Assembly: GCA_036924085.1 (NCBI GenBank) | Contig: JAVGWX010000013.1 | Span: 48,261,965 to 48,325,964 of the forward strand | Source: Ariolimax columbianus | Taxonomy: Eukaryota > Mollusca > Gastropoda > Stylommatophora > Arionidae | DNA length: 64,000 bases | Direction of reading: 5' to 3' | Shown here: positions 10,746-20,519 of the stretch, piece by piece | Layout of the letters: each line of letters begins with the position of its first letter | How positions within the stretch are numbered: the first letter of the stretch is position 1 | The notes under the pieces: generated by a model | Seen by the model: the letters and a program-made list of their open reading frames with translations, nothing else | The model's database searches: none | Told to the model about the DNA's origin: nothing | Translations under genes and position numbers: made by a program

Positions 10746-10827
10746 CTGAACTAACAAATCAACATATAAGGATAAAAGGTTCTACTTATCTGATAGTAGA
10801 CCCAGTCTGTCTAAGCGACTGGTTGGG

Positions 10828-11118
10828 TCAGATGCTTGACTGAATATGAAGGGTAACGGTGTAGAACCGGTATGGCACCTGATGATGGTGATATAAGTTA
10901 TTTGCAAATGTATTGATGTGAGTAGTGATGTTTCCTTCGTATTTAGGCAGGGCTAGTGTAGAAAGAAGGTTTTCGGCATCATTTTCGTGGCTTTCCTTTT
11001 GGGGTTCGTCCAAACCAGGTTCTATAATACGCTGCTCGCGTACATGAATTTTCAAATCCGTCTTAATTTGTTTCTGTCCAATGACATGATTGATCTTCCA
11101 GTGGACGATAATGGACAT
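10828..11118 (-). other. Unrecognised 96-codon frame, partly inverted at 11955-12030
   Basis: No domain recognised. The segment encoding THINTFANNLYHHHQV is repeated in opposite orientation at about 11955-12030 (THQYVYQ in another frame, with the DNA closely similar). The frame therefore lies in a dispersed repeat and is probably not a host gene. Its proximity to the Penelope-like motif suggests, but does not prove, a common element. Confidence 0.35.
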
Positions 11119-11195
11119 TAGAGATAAGACTATATAAACATATAAAGTTCTAAACTAAGTTCTCTTTTTGTTCGTTATCTACTCTGTTATATACA

Positions 11196-11680
11196 TAACA
11201 ACTTCATCTAATGTATATTCCTAAATCATTAGTACATGAAGTACACGCTTTCTGATCTTCTTTCTTGGTTATAGATTAACAGGTTTTCCGTGGCGAAGTG
11301 GTTAAGCCGTTGGCTTCGTGATCAGGTGGTGTGGGTTCGACTCCGGACTCCGCTGTCTATTTCACGTGTGCTTGGTGTGAGTCCCCTGCATCTCGTAGTC
11401 GCCCCCTAGTCGTTTTGTCCTTGACCTGCCGCCGGGGTCGGTCGGCACGAGACGACAGAGTGAGGATAAAAAGTAGCGCAGTTAAGTCTTACTAAAAAAT
11501 TGCGCAAAATTAGCCAAATTAATTATGCCATCATCGTCTACGACGGACGACGGCCTTTGCCTTACTTAGTTTACTCTTTTCCTTCCATAACAACTTCATC
11601 TAATGGCTATAGCTAAATCATTAGTACATGAAATGCTCGCTTTCTGTTCTTTCTTCTTGGTTTATAGATTAACAGGTCTC
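11196..11680. repeat. Pair of ~95-bp direct repeats flanking a SINE
   Basis: Segment 11196-11290 (ACTTCATCTAATG, ATCATTAGTACATGAA, GCTTTCTG, TATAGATTAACAGG) is repeated at 11587-11682 with about 85-90 percent identity. A tRNA-like SINE sits between the copies. This is far longer than a normal target-site duplication. Confidence 0.75.
11286..11580 (+). mobile_element. tRNA-derived SINE
   Basis: The A box lies in TGGCGAAGTGGTTAAG. The B box is GGTTCGACTCC, an exact match to the Pol III consensus, about 45 bp further on. A non-tRNA body of some 200 bp follows, including GACCTGCCGCCGGGGTCGG. There is no mature tRNA fold with an acceptor stem, so it is annotated as a SINE head. Confidence 0.65.
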
Positions 11681-11682
11681 AC

Positions 11683-12002
11683 TAGTAGAAGATATGTACA
11701 CAATTCAACTTTCTTGGTTATGAGAAATTCAAGTCCATGAAACGGACAACGATCATTTTATAGAAATCTTGTAAAGAACATCACTCATAACAGAAGATGC
11801 ACACTATGTAATAGAAATCGCCGACAAACTCGCCCTAGTCAAAGCAGACAAAAAAATATGTTATACAATCTGTGTCAAAGTCAGAGAAACGCCTTGAAGT
11901 GGAATGTGCAAACCATGTGGTAAGCATGGACGCACTTAACGATACTAAATAACCACGAAGTAAACATCAATACTCACATCAATACGTTTACCAATAACTT
12001 AT
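11683..12002. other. Unassigned spacer
   Basis: No family recognised, except the 11955-12002 inverted match to 10880-10940. Confidence 0.4.
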
Positions 12003-12700
12003 ATTATCATCATCATCATCAGGTGCCCTTCCGGTTGCCGTTGGCGATCATGGACCTCCATCCATTTCTATCATGTGCGACGTTGACCAACCCTGTTGTT
12101 GATTGTCGCCCGTGCCATCCTCTCAGGCTGTCCTGCATCTTCTTCCTCGGCCTTCCTATGTCTCTTTTTGCTGCTATCTTTCCCGTTGTCACGATGTACT
12201 CTAAGCCGGCTCTTCTCATAACATGCCCGAAAAATGCTGACTGCCTTGTTCTGATCCTTGCAATAAGTTGTCTTTGTGTCTGTGCCTCCTAGAGTACCGT
12301 ATCAATAGTCTTCTTTGTGGTCCATAAGATCTGCAGCATTCTTCTGTAAAACCACATCTCCGTTGCTTCCAAAGATCTAATCGCTTGCTAGCTAATTGTC
12401 CATGATTCACTGCCATATGCCAGTGCTGGTTCCACGTATCCACCAAGGACTCTCTTTCTCAGTTCCAGCGACAAGGTTTTGTTGCACAATATTCCTTTCA
12501 TGGTCTGGAAGACCGATTTTGCTTGGGCTATTCTGCATTTTATTTCGTAATTGCATCTTCCATCTGATGTTATATTTGTGCCCAGGTATTTAAACGTGTT
12601 AACTTGTCTCAATTCGGTCCCCTTCACTTTGACGCAGCATTTTGGAGAGTCCTGTTTCTTCCTCACTATCATCACTTGCGATTTCTTTTTATTTAAGCTG
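12003..12700 (-). mobile_element. LINE RT C-terminal half, frameshifted
   Basis: The minus strand encodes VNTFKYLGTNITSDGRCNYE, then AQAKSVFQTMKGILCNK, then YVEPALAYGSESW. Frameshifts follow, leading to GRPRKKMQDSLRGWHGRQS and VAHDRNGWRSMIANG. That is the normal order of an RT thumb followed by the W-x-GRPRxxW and DRxxWR tail. The 3' end is a short (ATG)n tail, seen as ATCATCATCATCATC at 12006-12020. The palm with the catalytic aspartates is missing, so the copy is 5'-truncated. Confidence 0.8.
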
Positions 12701-12769
12701 AGACCTTCGTTTTCACTTTGCTAAACTACCATTTCTACCATTTCTATACAATTGTTTAATAATGTTTTT

Positions 12770-13110
12770 TCACAAAAGGTTGTTCGTCTTCCTCTCGTTC
12801 AGCACATGTCATTACGTATTTACGCGAGAACCAGTTCACTGAATGAAGGTCGCTTAGTGGAGAGTTCTTCAACTCTACCCAACATCTTTGGGCGAAGATT
12901 TGTCAGTTATTGGCTAAGCATATGACAGTCTTGCCAGACATGCTCGGCTTTCCATTGGTACATGTGGGATTGAGATAATTTCAGGCTGTGTAAGTGGCCA
13001 TTCAATCGGTTATGTCCCGTTCTCATACATAACAGGATCACTTGTTCCGTTCGATTAAGACAGTGATAGTTGTCTCTCTTTTGGGCGACTTTCCTTATGG
13101 CTTTGAAGGT
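12770..13110 (-). mobile_element. Jockey-like element C-terminal fragment
   Basis: The minus frame reads NRTEQVILLCMRTGHNRLNG, then HLHSLKLSQSHMYQ, then AEHVWQDC. RTGH-x-RL and the (P/A)EH-x-x-QDC block are hallmarks of the C-terminus of RNase H-bearing Jockey-like LINEs. The CxCG zinc-like segment between them is lost. It directly abuts the 3' side of other repeats. Confidence 0.65.
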
Positions 13111-13169
13111 GATGTTTTTGTTCTTTTTATTAAATTTTATAACTTGTCTGCTGTCTCATTTCCTGGTAT

Positions 13170-13310
13170 ATTTTAACTGACCCCGACTAACATGTCTGAT
13201 CAGTATATTTTGACTGACATGACTAACATATCCGATCAGTTTATTTTCACTGACTCAGACTAACATGTCCGATCAGTATATTTTGTCTGACCAGACATTA
13301 GTATTCATTC
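13170..13310 (+). repeat. Dispersed 37/38-bp minisatellite, ~3.5 copies
   Basis: Monomers around CTAACATGTCCGATCAGTAT ending in CTGACCAGACATTAGTATTC. The same monomer and end occur in the VNTR elements at 8000-8375 and 58264-58592, and in the larger arrays at 33468 and 36275. Confidence 0.8.
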
Positions 13311-13384
13311 CCATCAGTTCAGTGTAGATTATGTTTTCTGTGACATTTGTCTTTTTTTGTGTCCCACATATATATCACCATAAT

Positions 13385-13575
13385 CTGGTTGATCAACGCA
13401 AAGACTGTTTGCAACGTTGTCTGAGCTCGTGTCTCCATTTGAGCCGATTATCTGGTTGGTCAGTCATAAGATTGGTTGTAAGGTTGTCTGATGATGTCTC
13501 TCCATTTGACCCCATCCTTTTGTTGGTCAGTCTTCAGACTGTTTGTAAGGTAGTCTGAGCATGTCTCCCCTTTTG
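13385..13575. repeat. ~65-bp tandem repeat, 3 degenerate copies
   Basis: Three units with GGTTGGTCAGTC, then GTAAGGTTGTCTGA, then TGTCTCTCCATTTGA. Not recognised elsewhere in the window. Confidence 0.7.
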
Positions 13576-13584
13576 GCCGTATCC

Positions 13585-13830
13585 AAAGTCACATTAAGTC
13601 AAGTTGATCGAGTAAGCGCCGTGTCAAGTCAAATTGACGGTGAAAGAGTCACGTTAAGTCAAGTTTTAAGTGCAAGCGCCACATGAGGTGAATTTAATGC
13701 TGTAGGGGCCATTTGAAGAGAAGTTTATTTTCCCCGTACCTCATAAAGTCAAGATTTTTTTTCCAAGGCCTCATCAAGTTAAATTAATAGTTTAATAAAT
13801 TCAATAACTGCATAAATTCAATTTAAATAT
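13585..13830. repeat. 30-bp degenerate minisatellite, ~8 copies
   Basis: Units begin near CACATTAAGTCAAGTT and end in a variable A/G-rich half. Divergence increases toward 13830. The right edge runs into an (AT)n tract. Confidence 0.7.
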
Positions 13831-13834
13831 ATAT

Positions 13835-13926
<92 letters not shown>
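13826..13926. repeat. (AT)n microsatellite
   Basis: About 100 bp of alternating AT, interrupted once by AAATAT near 13848. Confidence 0.97.
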
Positions 13927-13928
<2 letters not shown>

Positions 13929-13934
13929 AGTAAC

Positions 13935-14215
13935 TGCATACAACTGCGTTTATGGAGAATACATGATGTATGAACTCAAGTTTATGGAGCATACCTATTG
14001 TGTTAAATCAATTTTATGGCCCATATCGATCGTGTGAAATCAAGTTTATGGAGCATTCCTATTGTGTGCAATCAAGTTTATGGACCATATCGGTTATATG
14101 AAATCAAGTTTATGGACCATTCCTGTTGTGTAAAATCGAGTTTATGGACAAAACATGCTGTGTGAAATCAAGTGTGTAGATCATTTCGGCAGCATAAAAT
14201 CAAGTTAATTGACTA
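13935..14215. repeat. 32-bp minisatellite, ~8 copies
   Basis: Anchored on AATCAAGTTTATGGACCAT, followed by a variable ATCGATTGTGTGA-like half. Divergent at both edges. Confidence 0.85.
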
Positions 14216-14407
14216 TAGCAGCTGCAGGAAATCGCGAACTGTCCTTGATAACAAAACTTAAATGTCATCTATCCACCCGCCTCTCGGTCGCCCGCTTTTC
14301 CTGTAGCTAGAAAGGTCCGATGTAAGCTATCACGGGAAGTTGGTGATGGTGCATTATCATGCGATGACCAAACCAACGTATTTGTGCGTAGCAATGTATT
14401 CGGCACA

Positions 14408-14647
14408 AAACGTGGTGCCGACCATACCTCAAGACGTGGTGCCGACCATACCTAAAGACGTGGTGTCGACAATACCTCAAGACGTGGTGTCAACCATACC
14501 TCAAGACGTGGTGTCGACCATACCTCAAGACGTGGTGCCGACCATACCTCAAGACGTGGTGCCGACCATACCTCAAGACGTGGTGCCGACCATACCTCAA
14601 GACGTGGTGCCGACCATACCTCAAGACGTGGTGCCGACCATACTTCG
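14408..14647. repeat. 24-bp minisatellite, 10 copies
   Basis: Ten units of 24 bp containing GACGTGGTGCCGACCATACC. The middle copies carry GTGTCGACC or GTGTCAACC variants. The period divides by three and keeps a + frame open (DVVPTIPQ per unit), so the 144-codon ORF is not counted as a gene. Confidence 0.95.
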
Positions 14648-14721
14648 AATGTCGTCGTTACGCAACTTTTATTTCCTGGTAATACGGATGACCGTCCTCA
14701 AAGACTTCATTCAGGAACAAG

Positions 14722-15047
14722 ATGCTGAGCAGCGCATGAGCTGGAGTGGTCAGCGACCCATAGCTGACTGCTAGCCTCAGGGCCAGCGAATCAAAGCTAC
14801 CAAGACCCTTCTACACCTCCACGCGGTGATGCTGGATAACAGGCTGCAATAGAGCATACTTTTTAAGGAGAGAGGCTCGAAGAGAGAATGCTAACCCGGT
14901 ACTTAAAAAAATTCCGGCTGAAGTCGGATGTGTTGGACCGAAAGGTGCAAATACCGCATTCAAGCTGTAAACTATAACATTCTCTGGGCTATATTCTGCT
15001 ACTTGCCCTTTTCAGGGTTTGGTAGCGAGAGATTGAGAACGAACAAA
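14722..15047 (+). mobile_element. SINE-A copy
   Basis: Same sequence order as 10148-10549 in + orientation: GATGCTGAGCAGCGCATGAG through GAAGTCGGATGTGTTGGACC to GGTAGCGAGAGATTGAGAAC. The tail is ACAAAAACAAGACAA in place of (GAA)n. It ends about 200 bp upstream of the exon at 15252. Confidence 0.85.
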
Positions 15048-15251
15048 AACAAGACAAGCCATGCAATATGCTGGTGCTAGAGCTTCTTTAATCTTTATCC
15101 AACCGTTACCGTTCTTTTGGCGCCATTTTTCTATTCGGTTTCTCTCGGCGAGTTCTATTCTGAGAGATGTACAATCCGCAGAAAACTTGTCCTCGCTTTC
15201 AGTCGTAATCTTTCTGTATTGATTCATTGGTCTAATTCATTACATTCACAG

Positions 15252-15417
15252 GTACAACACGGGACAAGGAAAACCAGCACTTTACTATGCGTCTTCATCA
15301 TCACTACTACCATCATCTGATAGCCCCACGGCATCATCTGCACCTCTAGTTGCCCAGGCGCAAGCGTATCTTGATCAGAACGTGAGGGCATACATGAGTC
15401 CGAAGAAATACTCGCAG
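15252..15417 (+). CDS. Candidate protein-coding exon 1 (internal), unknown protein
   Basis: The acceptor is TTACATTCACAG at 15240-15251. The donor is CAG|GTGAGT at 15415-15423, an excellent match to the U1 consensus. Between them, after one base completing a split codon, 55 codons are open: YNTGQGKPALYYASS, then a Ser/Pro-rich stretch (SSDSPTASSAPL), then QAYLDQNVRAYMSPKKYSQ. The exon starts in phase 1 and ends on a codon boundary. Triplet-repeat or transposon signatures are absent. The next exon candidate at 56080 starts in the matching phase. The minisatellite downstream is built from this exon's own donor region. I do not recognise the protein. An acidic-poor, Ser/Pro-rich linker or cytoplasmic tail is possible. 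Confidence 0.55.
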
Positions 15418-15453
15418 GTGAGTCAAATCATTATTTGAATAGCCTGTATTTAT

Positions 15454-15670
15454 ACACGGATGCAGTAGTCTAGAGGTGAAACTCGCTCGGCTTCACAATC
15501 GCATTGCATCGGGTACGAGTCCTGCTGGATGCGGGGGGATTGCACGCAATGTAGTCGGTTATCAATGTGCGGATAGTATTGGCAACCTACCGTGCCAAGA
15601 AACATATTACATCCAAATAGTTTGACAGCTGTAAGAAACTACGTTCTGCAAAGGACATGCTAATTACTTG
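15454..15670 (+). mobile_element. tRNA-derived SINE inserted in the 42-bp array
   Basis: The A-box-like TAGTCTAGAGG is followed by the B-box-like GGGTACGAGTCC, with CACAATCGCATTGCATC between them. It separates the donor-proximal first monomer (to about 15453) from the remaining monomers, which suggests it inserted into an existing array. End points are approximate. Confidence 0.5.
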
Positions 15671-15679
15671 TTTTTAATA

Positions 15680-16186
15680 TTTATACTCACGGAGCCAATT
15701 CGTACTTTTCATAGTTTGTATTTATATTCAGGGGAGCCAACTCGTTCTTTTAATAGTCTGTATTTATACTCAGATGAGCCAGCTCGTACTTTTCATAGTC
15801 TGTATTTATACTCAGGTGAGCCAACTCGTCCTTTTCATAGTCTGTATTTATACTCAGATGAGCCAGCTCGTACTTTTCATAGTCTGTATTTATACTCATG
15901 TGAACCAACTCGTTCTTTTTATAGTCTGTATTTATACTCAGGTGAGCCAACTCGTCCTTTTCATAGTCTGTATTTATACTCAGGTGAGCCAATTCGTTCC
16001 TTTTATAGTCTGTATTTATACTCAGGTGAGCCAACTCGTCCTTTTCATAGTCTGTATTTATACTCAGGTGAGCCAATTCGTTCTTTTTATAGTCTGTATT
16101 TATATTCAGGTGAGCCAACTCGTCCTTTTCATAGTCTGTATTTATACTCAGGTGAGCCAACTCATTCTTTTTATATGTTGTATTTG
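15680..16186 (+). repeat. 42-bp array of 5' splice site copies, 12 units
   Basis: Twelve units of about 42 bp, each with a C(A/T)(G/T)(A/G)TGA(G/A)CCAA core, then CTTTTCATAGTCTG and TATTTATACTCA. Seven units keep CAGGTGAG exactly. Compared with the exon donor region at 15413-15455, a monomer matches at about 34 of 43 positions without gaps. The array is therefore an amplified copy of the exon's 5' splice site and first intron bases. The open frames on both strands arise because 42 divides by three. Confidence 0.9.
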
Positions 16187-16429
16187 CAGAAAAAGAAAGA
16201 ACTCGTAATATTAATGGGAGCGTCAACTTATTATATAAATACTCCCTTTTTCGACATGAGTTTAAAACAAAATTCTGAATGAATTTTTATTTCTGTGTGA
16301 CTACATCAGTGTAATTGTTGTTTAAAATGTTGGTGTTTCTTTGATGAATTGTAAAATATATTTAAAATCTATTTGTGCTGGTCAACAGTCATTACGGACT
16401 TAAGTCTTTGACAATGATCATTATTCGTG
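16187..16429. other. Unassigned spacer
   Basis: AT-rich, nothing recognised. Confidence 0.5.
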
Positions 16430-17030
16430 TCGATTTCTTCCCCTGCGCCATCCTCAATGTTTACTTTGCTTGGTTCACGATTTTCCAACTCAATGGACAC
16501 GTGTGCCTGTTCGACTTGCGACTTAGAAGTGCCTCATTTCGCATATTTTTTTAATTTCCTTTTTTTTTGTACACACTTTGGAATGACATGTCCAGGATGC
16601 TTCATTTTATAGATCGCTGCTAACTCGACCTTAACATCTTTGTCCAAAAGGAGGTCACTGAACAACTTCAATATGCCACCTCTATCTCTTGCCAATGTCT
16701 CCACTGCGGGTGCCCATGACGTCAAAATATCAAATCTTCCATTCCCACAAACCATAGCATGGCCAGGACATTGGATCCACACAAGTTCCCTGAAGCTCGA
16801 GACCTCTACATCCACTATCCACTCATGCCCCATCCAGCCCGCCTGCTCCCTCCGAAGCAAGGATTGAGAGTCAGAGATGATTACAACCCTCATTAAAGAG
16901 GTCCCTGATAGCCACCTCAGAGCCGAAGTCACCGCCTCGATCTCCATTCTGAAACTGGACCTTGATGTCAAGTATACATCCCTCCTCTCAGCAACGACCC
17001 TGTCTCTCACTCAAACAAAGAGACCCTAAC
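16430..17030 (-). mobile_element. Jockey-like RNase H domain fragment
   Basis: The minus frame (17010-16534) reads SSFRMEIEAVTSALRWLSG, then VVIISDSQSLLRREQ, then LVWIQCPGHAMVCGNGRFD, then LLLDKDVKVELAA. This is the RNase H fold of non-LTR elements. The E in MEIEAV and the D in ISDSQSLL are catalytic positions, followed by W-x-x-PGH-x-G-x-x-GN. The NERAD aspartate position reads GNGRFD, so the last catalytic site is degraded. The first RNase H strand (YTDGS) is missing. The family is the same as 23680-24292. Confidence 0.75.
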
Positions 17031-17530
17031 CGACTTTCTTGCCACGAGACATATATCTGTTGGTATATGACAGCACCAAAAATCCTGAACATTTTCACTT
17101 ACTAGTTGTTTAACCTTGAGGTTTGCTTTCCCACTGCCTCAGTCTCTGCATTCACTCCCCCAGCGTGTCAATAAAAAGTCTATAATCGATCATTGACTAA
17201 GTCTTTTTATTTTAAAGATTGCCTCTGGTAGCTGGTCGTAATAGTTCTTCGTATATACAATTCTATCTGAAGAAGCGAACATGCCTTCTTTTCGCAGTAG
17301 TGCAACGCAAGCTTCTTCAATGCTCACCACTACTGACATCACAGTGTCAATCCCTACCTCGTTTCCCGGGCTGCTGCCTGTATTCAGATGGAAGACGAGT
17401 GCCTGAAATTCTATCTTGGTCATTATGTTGCGCCTAACCTTGACCTTGGTATCTACAAGTATAACCCGACATCCCGGGGTTTGGAACCCTCATAGAATTT
17501 ACGAGGTGAAGGTCATATGTGACATAAACA
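17031..17530. other. Unassigned, 77-codon antisense frame at 17190-17423
   Basis: Nothing recognised. The minus frame has no clear motif and could be chance. Confidence 0.4.
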
Positions 17531-18060
17531 CATATCATCATCATCATGTTGCATGTCATTTGTAGAACGTCGCTCTCATCACAGCCATTCGATGGGAATC
17601 TCGAGCAGCCATCAGTCTACCCGCCTGCTCCATGTTCGTGTTTAGGGTGTCCTTGTCTTGTATCCATCTACGCCTTGGTTGATCTCCGTCTGATCTTCCT
17701 GGAACAATGCCCTCAGAACTCCTTATTTCAGTCCGTCGTGGCGTTTGATGTGACCGAAAAACCTGTTTCCGAGACATAACTCCGTTTATAAGCCAGTTCT
17801 CTTCCACACTTAGGTCTTGCAGCACGGCTTTATTGGCTATTTTCTCGACACAATGTATTTTTAGATTTCTCCTGTAGCATTTTGTCGCCAAAGCCCCGAT
17901 CCTTTTCTCAATATGTGTGTGTTGGTCCATGTCTCGCATCCGTACAGCGCCACTGAAATACGCATGTTCTTTCTATTCTTAAATTGTAATTCTTTGTTAG
18001 TATTGTGCCACACTTTTTGCATACTGTTCAGTTTCTGCATCGCTATGGACAATCATCTTA
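17531..18060 (-). mobile_element. LINE RT C-terminus, frameshifted
   Basis: The minus strand encodes ISVALYGCETWTNTH. A frame change follows, then KCYRRNLKIHCVEK, then LQDLSVEENWLINGVMSRKQ, then RRWIQDKDTLNTN, then GRLMAARDSHRMAVMRATFY. It is the same order, and clearly the same family, as 19815-20340. It ends in a short (ATG)n tail (ATCATCATCATC at 17533-17544). The usual YFGHVKRH block reads VFRSHQTPRR, so it is damaged. Confidence 0.8.
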
Positions 18061-19494
18061 TTATTTCCCTTGTACAGTTCCCAATGCACATATCATTAGT
18101 CCTTTCTCGACCTATATTTCTACAGGGGTAGATGTCCCTTTTGCAGGTCCCAGCTCTACTATGAGCTGGATGTAGCCAGGAGAAGGATTTCCTGCTTAGC
18201 GGGCTAGGCTCGAGCAGCTTATTACTCTGCTGCGTTGGGACCAAGTGTCGCAAAGGGTGGTTAATCGATGTACGATTAATCTTATTAGTCTCAAACACTA
18301 GAGCAAAGTAGACCCGCAGCCTATTAGACATCATCTATGCTGCTCTATACAAACAACCTAATCATATCCGGTGTTATGCCATATCACACAGTTAGTCCCC
18401 TCTTACGAGATGCTCTCTGTGGAGCAGTAGTCCTATTCTTGTCCTTGTCATACACAAAGACTCCAGCGGACCACTCTGGACCCATCGCACATATAATAAC
18501 CTGAAATGATAAACATATATGCGTTAGATTGGAACCCCCGGTGGAAGAGAAGATATAGGTTGATCATGTTAATGGCTACACGATTGTTGATGGCTACATG
18601 ATTGTTGATGGCTACATGATTGTTGTTGTACAACGCTACTTAGTTACCTAAGAGTGAACTCTTCTCTCTGGTAACTTGGTTGCTGGTTACAGTGGCTCTT
18701 CTTGCCATTCCGAGGCGTAATTGAGAAAGTAGACCTGACTCCTCCTGACTGCAGCCTAATGCGAAACTCTTCATTATGCTTACCACTGTGGGGATTGAAT
18801 TGTCGATCCCCACCTAGCTGACCAGTCTCCTGGGACACATCCTGTTTCCACGAACCTGAAAGCAGGACGAAAGTTGCGGTCTTGATTAGTATATTTCACC
18901 CGACCCTGATTACTCTTCCCTCTTTATCCACATGACAAAATTAGGCACGAACCTATGACACGCCAACTGTACGTTTCAGACTCTTCGAGCTGCATTTCCT
19001 TATACAATAAAAATCGTCGCTCCACATTTTCTATGTATCTCATCACATTACAGCCCCGAATATTGCAGCTCTTGTAGATATTATTTCTGGTAGCTGATCT
19101 GTTTTAAGCTGCCTTATTTCTTCGGTGCTTTTATTCATCTGCTGTGTTCTCTACACTTTTTTTTATCCTTTGCATTCTTGTAAAGATGCAACTTTTATTG
19201 CTCGCAGGTTTATGGGGCATTCAGAAAGCGAGGCAGGGAACCAATCATTGTGTGAGATTGAGAGCCAAATGGAAATTGTGGTTGCGATGATCCGGAATTT
19301 GCGTCTGCATGGAATGTCTATGTTTAAGGGCATTGTTTGCCTAGGTGGTTCACATAGGAACTATGCATGGGATAGAGACGAGAACTGAGCCACTGCTACA
19401 CTGAGGGGAAGTTGTGAAAGGTAGGAAATAGTGCGGTTGAACTCCTCAAGCATAGAATGCTCCCCAGTTCTAGACTAAGGTAGATTCAAATAAT
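18061..19494. other. Mostly unassigned sequence
   Basis: No gene found. A lone monomer of the dispersed 37/38-bp minisatellite (TTGATTAGTATATTTCACCC) lies near 18880, and a three-copy 21-bp repeat lies at 18565-18625. A stretch near 18660-18700 shares GGTTACAGTGGCT with 44195-44225 and 45755-45790 in reverse, pointing to an uncharacterised dispersed repeat. Confidence 0.4.
18565..18625. repeat. 21-bp repeat, 3 copies
   Basis: Three units of ATGGCTACATGATTGTTG with small changes. Confidence 0.85.
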
Positions 19495-19600
19495 TCATAA
19501 ACTTGATGAGTGTGACGTGTCAGCCTTGGTTTAACAAATCCTAAACTTGATTAGCTTAACGTGTCAGTCCTGGTTTAACAATTTCTAAACTTGATGAAGT
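19495..19600 (-). repeat. 44-bp minisatellite, ~2.3 copies
   Basis: The reverse complement carries TTGGTTTAACAATTCCTA-like and GACGTGACAGTC-like blocks, matching the larger array at 32465-32905 in the opposite orientation. Confidence 0.75.
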
Positions 19601-19629
19601 ATACCACCACAACATTGGTTCCTCATTTC

Positions 19630-19772
19630 CTGTTTTCCTTCCATAGCCTTCAACCAGATACCCATTTACAACTGGGTCGGCAGGTGCTTCCCGGTAGCAG
19701 GAGTTGGACCACGTACTTTTGCCATGAAAAGTGTGCCACTTTTCTAGAGTGGTAGACTGTAACAGAGACGAG
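19630..19772 (-). mobile_element. tRNA-derived SINE, family E
   Basis: The reverse complement reads GTGGCACACTTTTCATGG, then GTGGTCCAACTCCTGCTACC (B-box-like), then GACCCAGTTGTAAATGGGTA. Related copies are at 45500-45645 and 48680-48795. Confidence 0.6.
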
Positions 19773-19814
19773 AATAGGATCACTGCAATACTTGGAGAAT
19801 ATCGCAAGAGGTTT

Positions 19815-20340
19815 TTATCATTATGGTAATGCAGAGACTGAACAGCCTGAAAAAATTATCGCAGAGCACCAACAAAATGATAAAAGTGAAAGTCTTGAGA
19901 GCCTGTGTTTTTCCTGTTGCAGCTTATGGCTGCGAGTCATGGACGATTACCAAAACTTCTAGACAAAGAATCGAATCCTTCGAGTTAAAATGTTACAGAA
20001 AGATCCTCAGAATACCCTGGACAGAGAAAAAGACAAATGTAGACATTTGGCAAGAGTTGAGCATAGAGGAGAACTGGTTTATCAATTCCATTTTGGCTAG
20101 AAAATGCAAATACTTTGATCACACCAAAAGACACAATGGTCTTGAGAGAACGGTGATGGAAGATATGGTGCCAGGCAAAAGAGGAAGTGGTAGACCAAGA
20201 AGACGATGGCACCAAGATATCCACGAATGCCTGGGTACGACTGTGGCGGAGGCTGAAGTTTTGGCAAGGGAAAGAGTTTCTTTCAGACAGACTGTGATTG
20301 GCGCAACGTTCTATAAAGGACATTCTACGTGATGATGAAT
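19815..20340 (+). mobile_element. LINE RT C-terminus, open frame
   Basis: An uninterrupted 169-codon + frame (19823-20332) reads VFPVAAYGCESWTITK, then FELKCYRKILRIPWTEKKTN, then LSIEENWFINSI, then KYFDHTKRHNGLERTVMED, then RPRRRWHQDIHECLG, then VIGATFYKGHST and a stop. This is the C-terminal third of a LINE RT after the palm, with the stop at the expected place and a TGATGA tail. It is 5'-truncated at about 19815, so there is no catalytic YADD. Among the copies of this family (17531, 40187, 53430) it is the least damaged and serves as the reference for them. Confidence 0.85.
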
Positions 20341-20519
20341 CACATTTCTCGGGTTGTAGAATATAATAAATACGAAAATAGAATCACTGCCACACGTGGA
20401 TGATATCGTAAGAGACTTCTATTTTTGTCGCATCACTTTTTCTAGAGTGGTAGACTGTAACATAGACGAGAATAGGATCACTGCCACACTTGGGGGATTT
20501 CGTAAGATGCCACTAACTT

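Noticed and set aside
11290..11360. tRNA gene
   Set aside because: A and B boxes are present, but there is no paired acceptor stem and the unit continues into a SINE body. The same applies to 8395, 15454, 19630, 37560 and 48700.
13826..13926. (AT)n tract as a TATA promoter or matrix attachment region
   Set aside because: A simple dinucleotide repeat with no nearby transcription evidence. Nothing in the sequence supports a regulatory call.
15668..16282. 204-codon and 158-codon ORFs over the 42-bp array
   Set aside because: By-products of a period divisible by three. The repeat is derived from an intron start.
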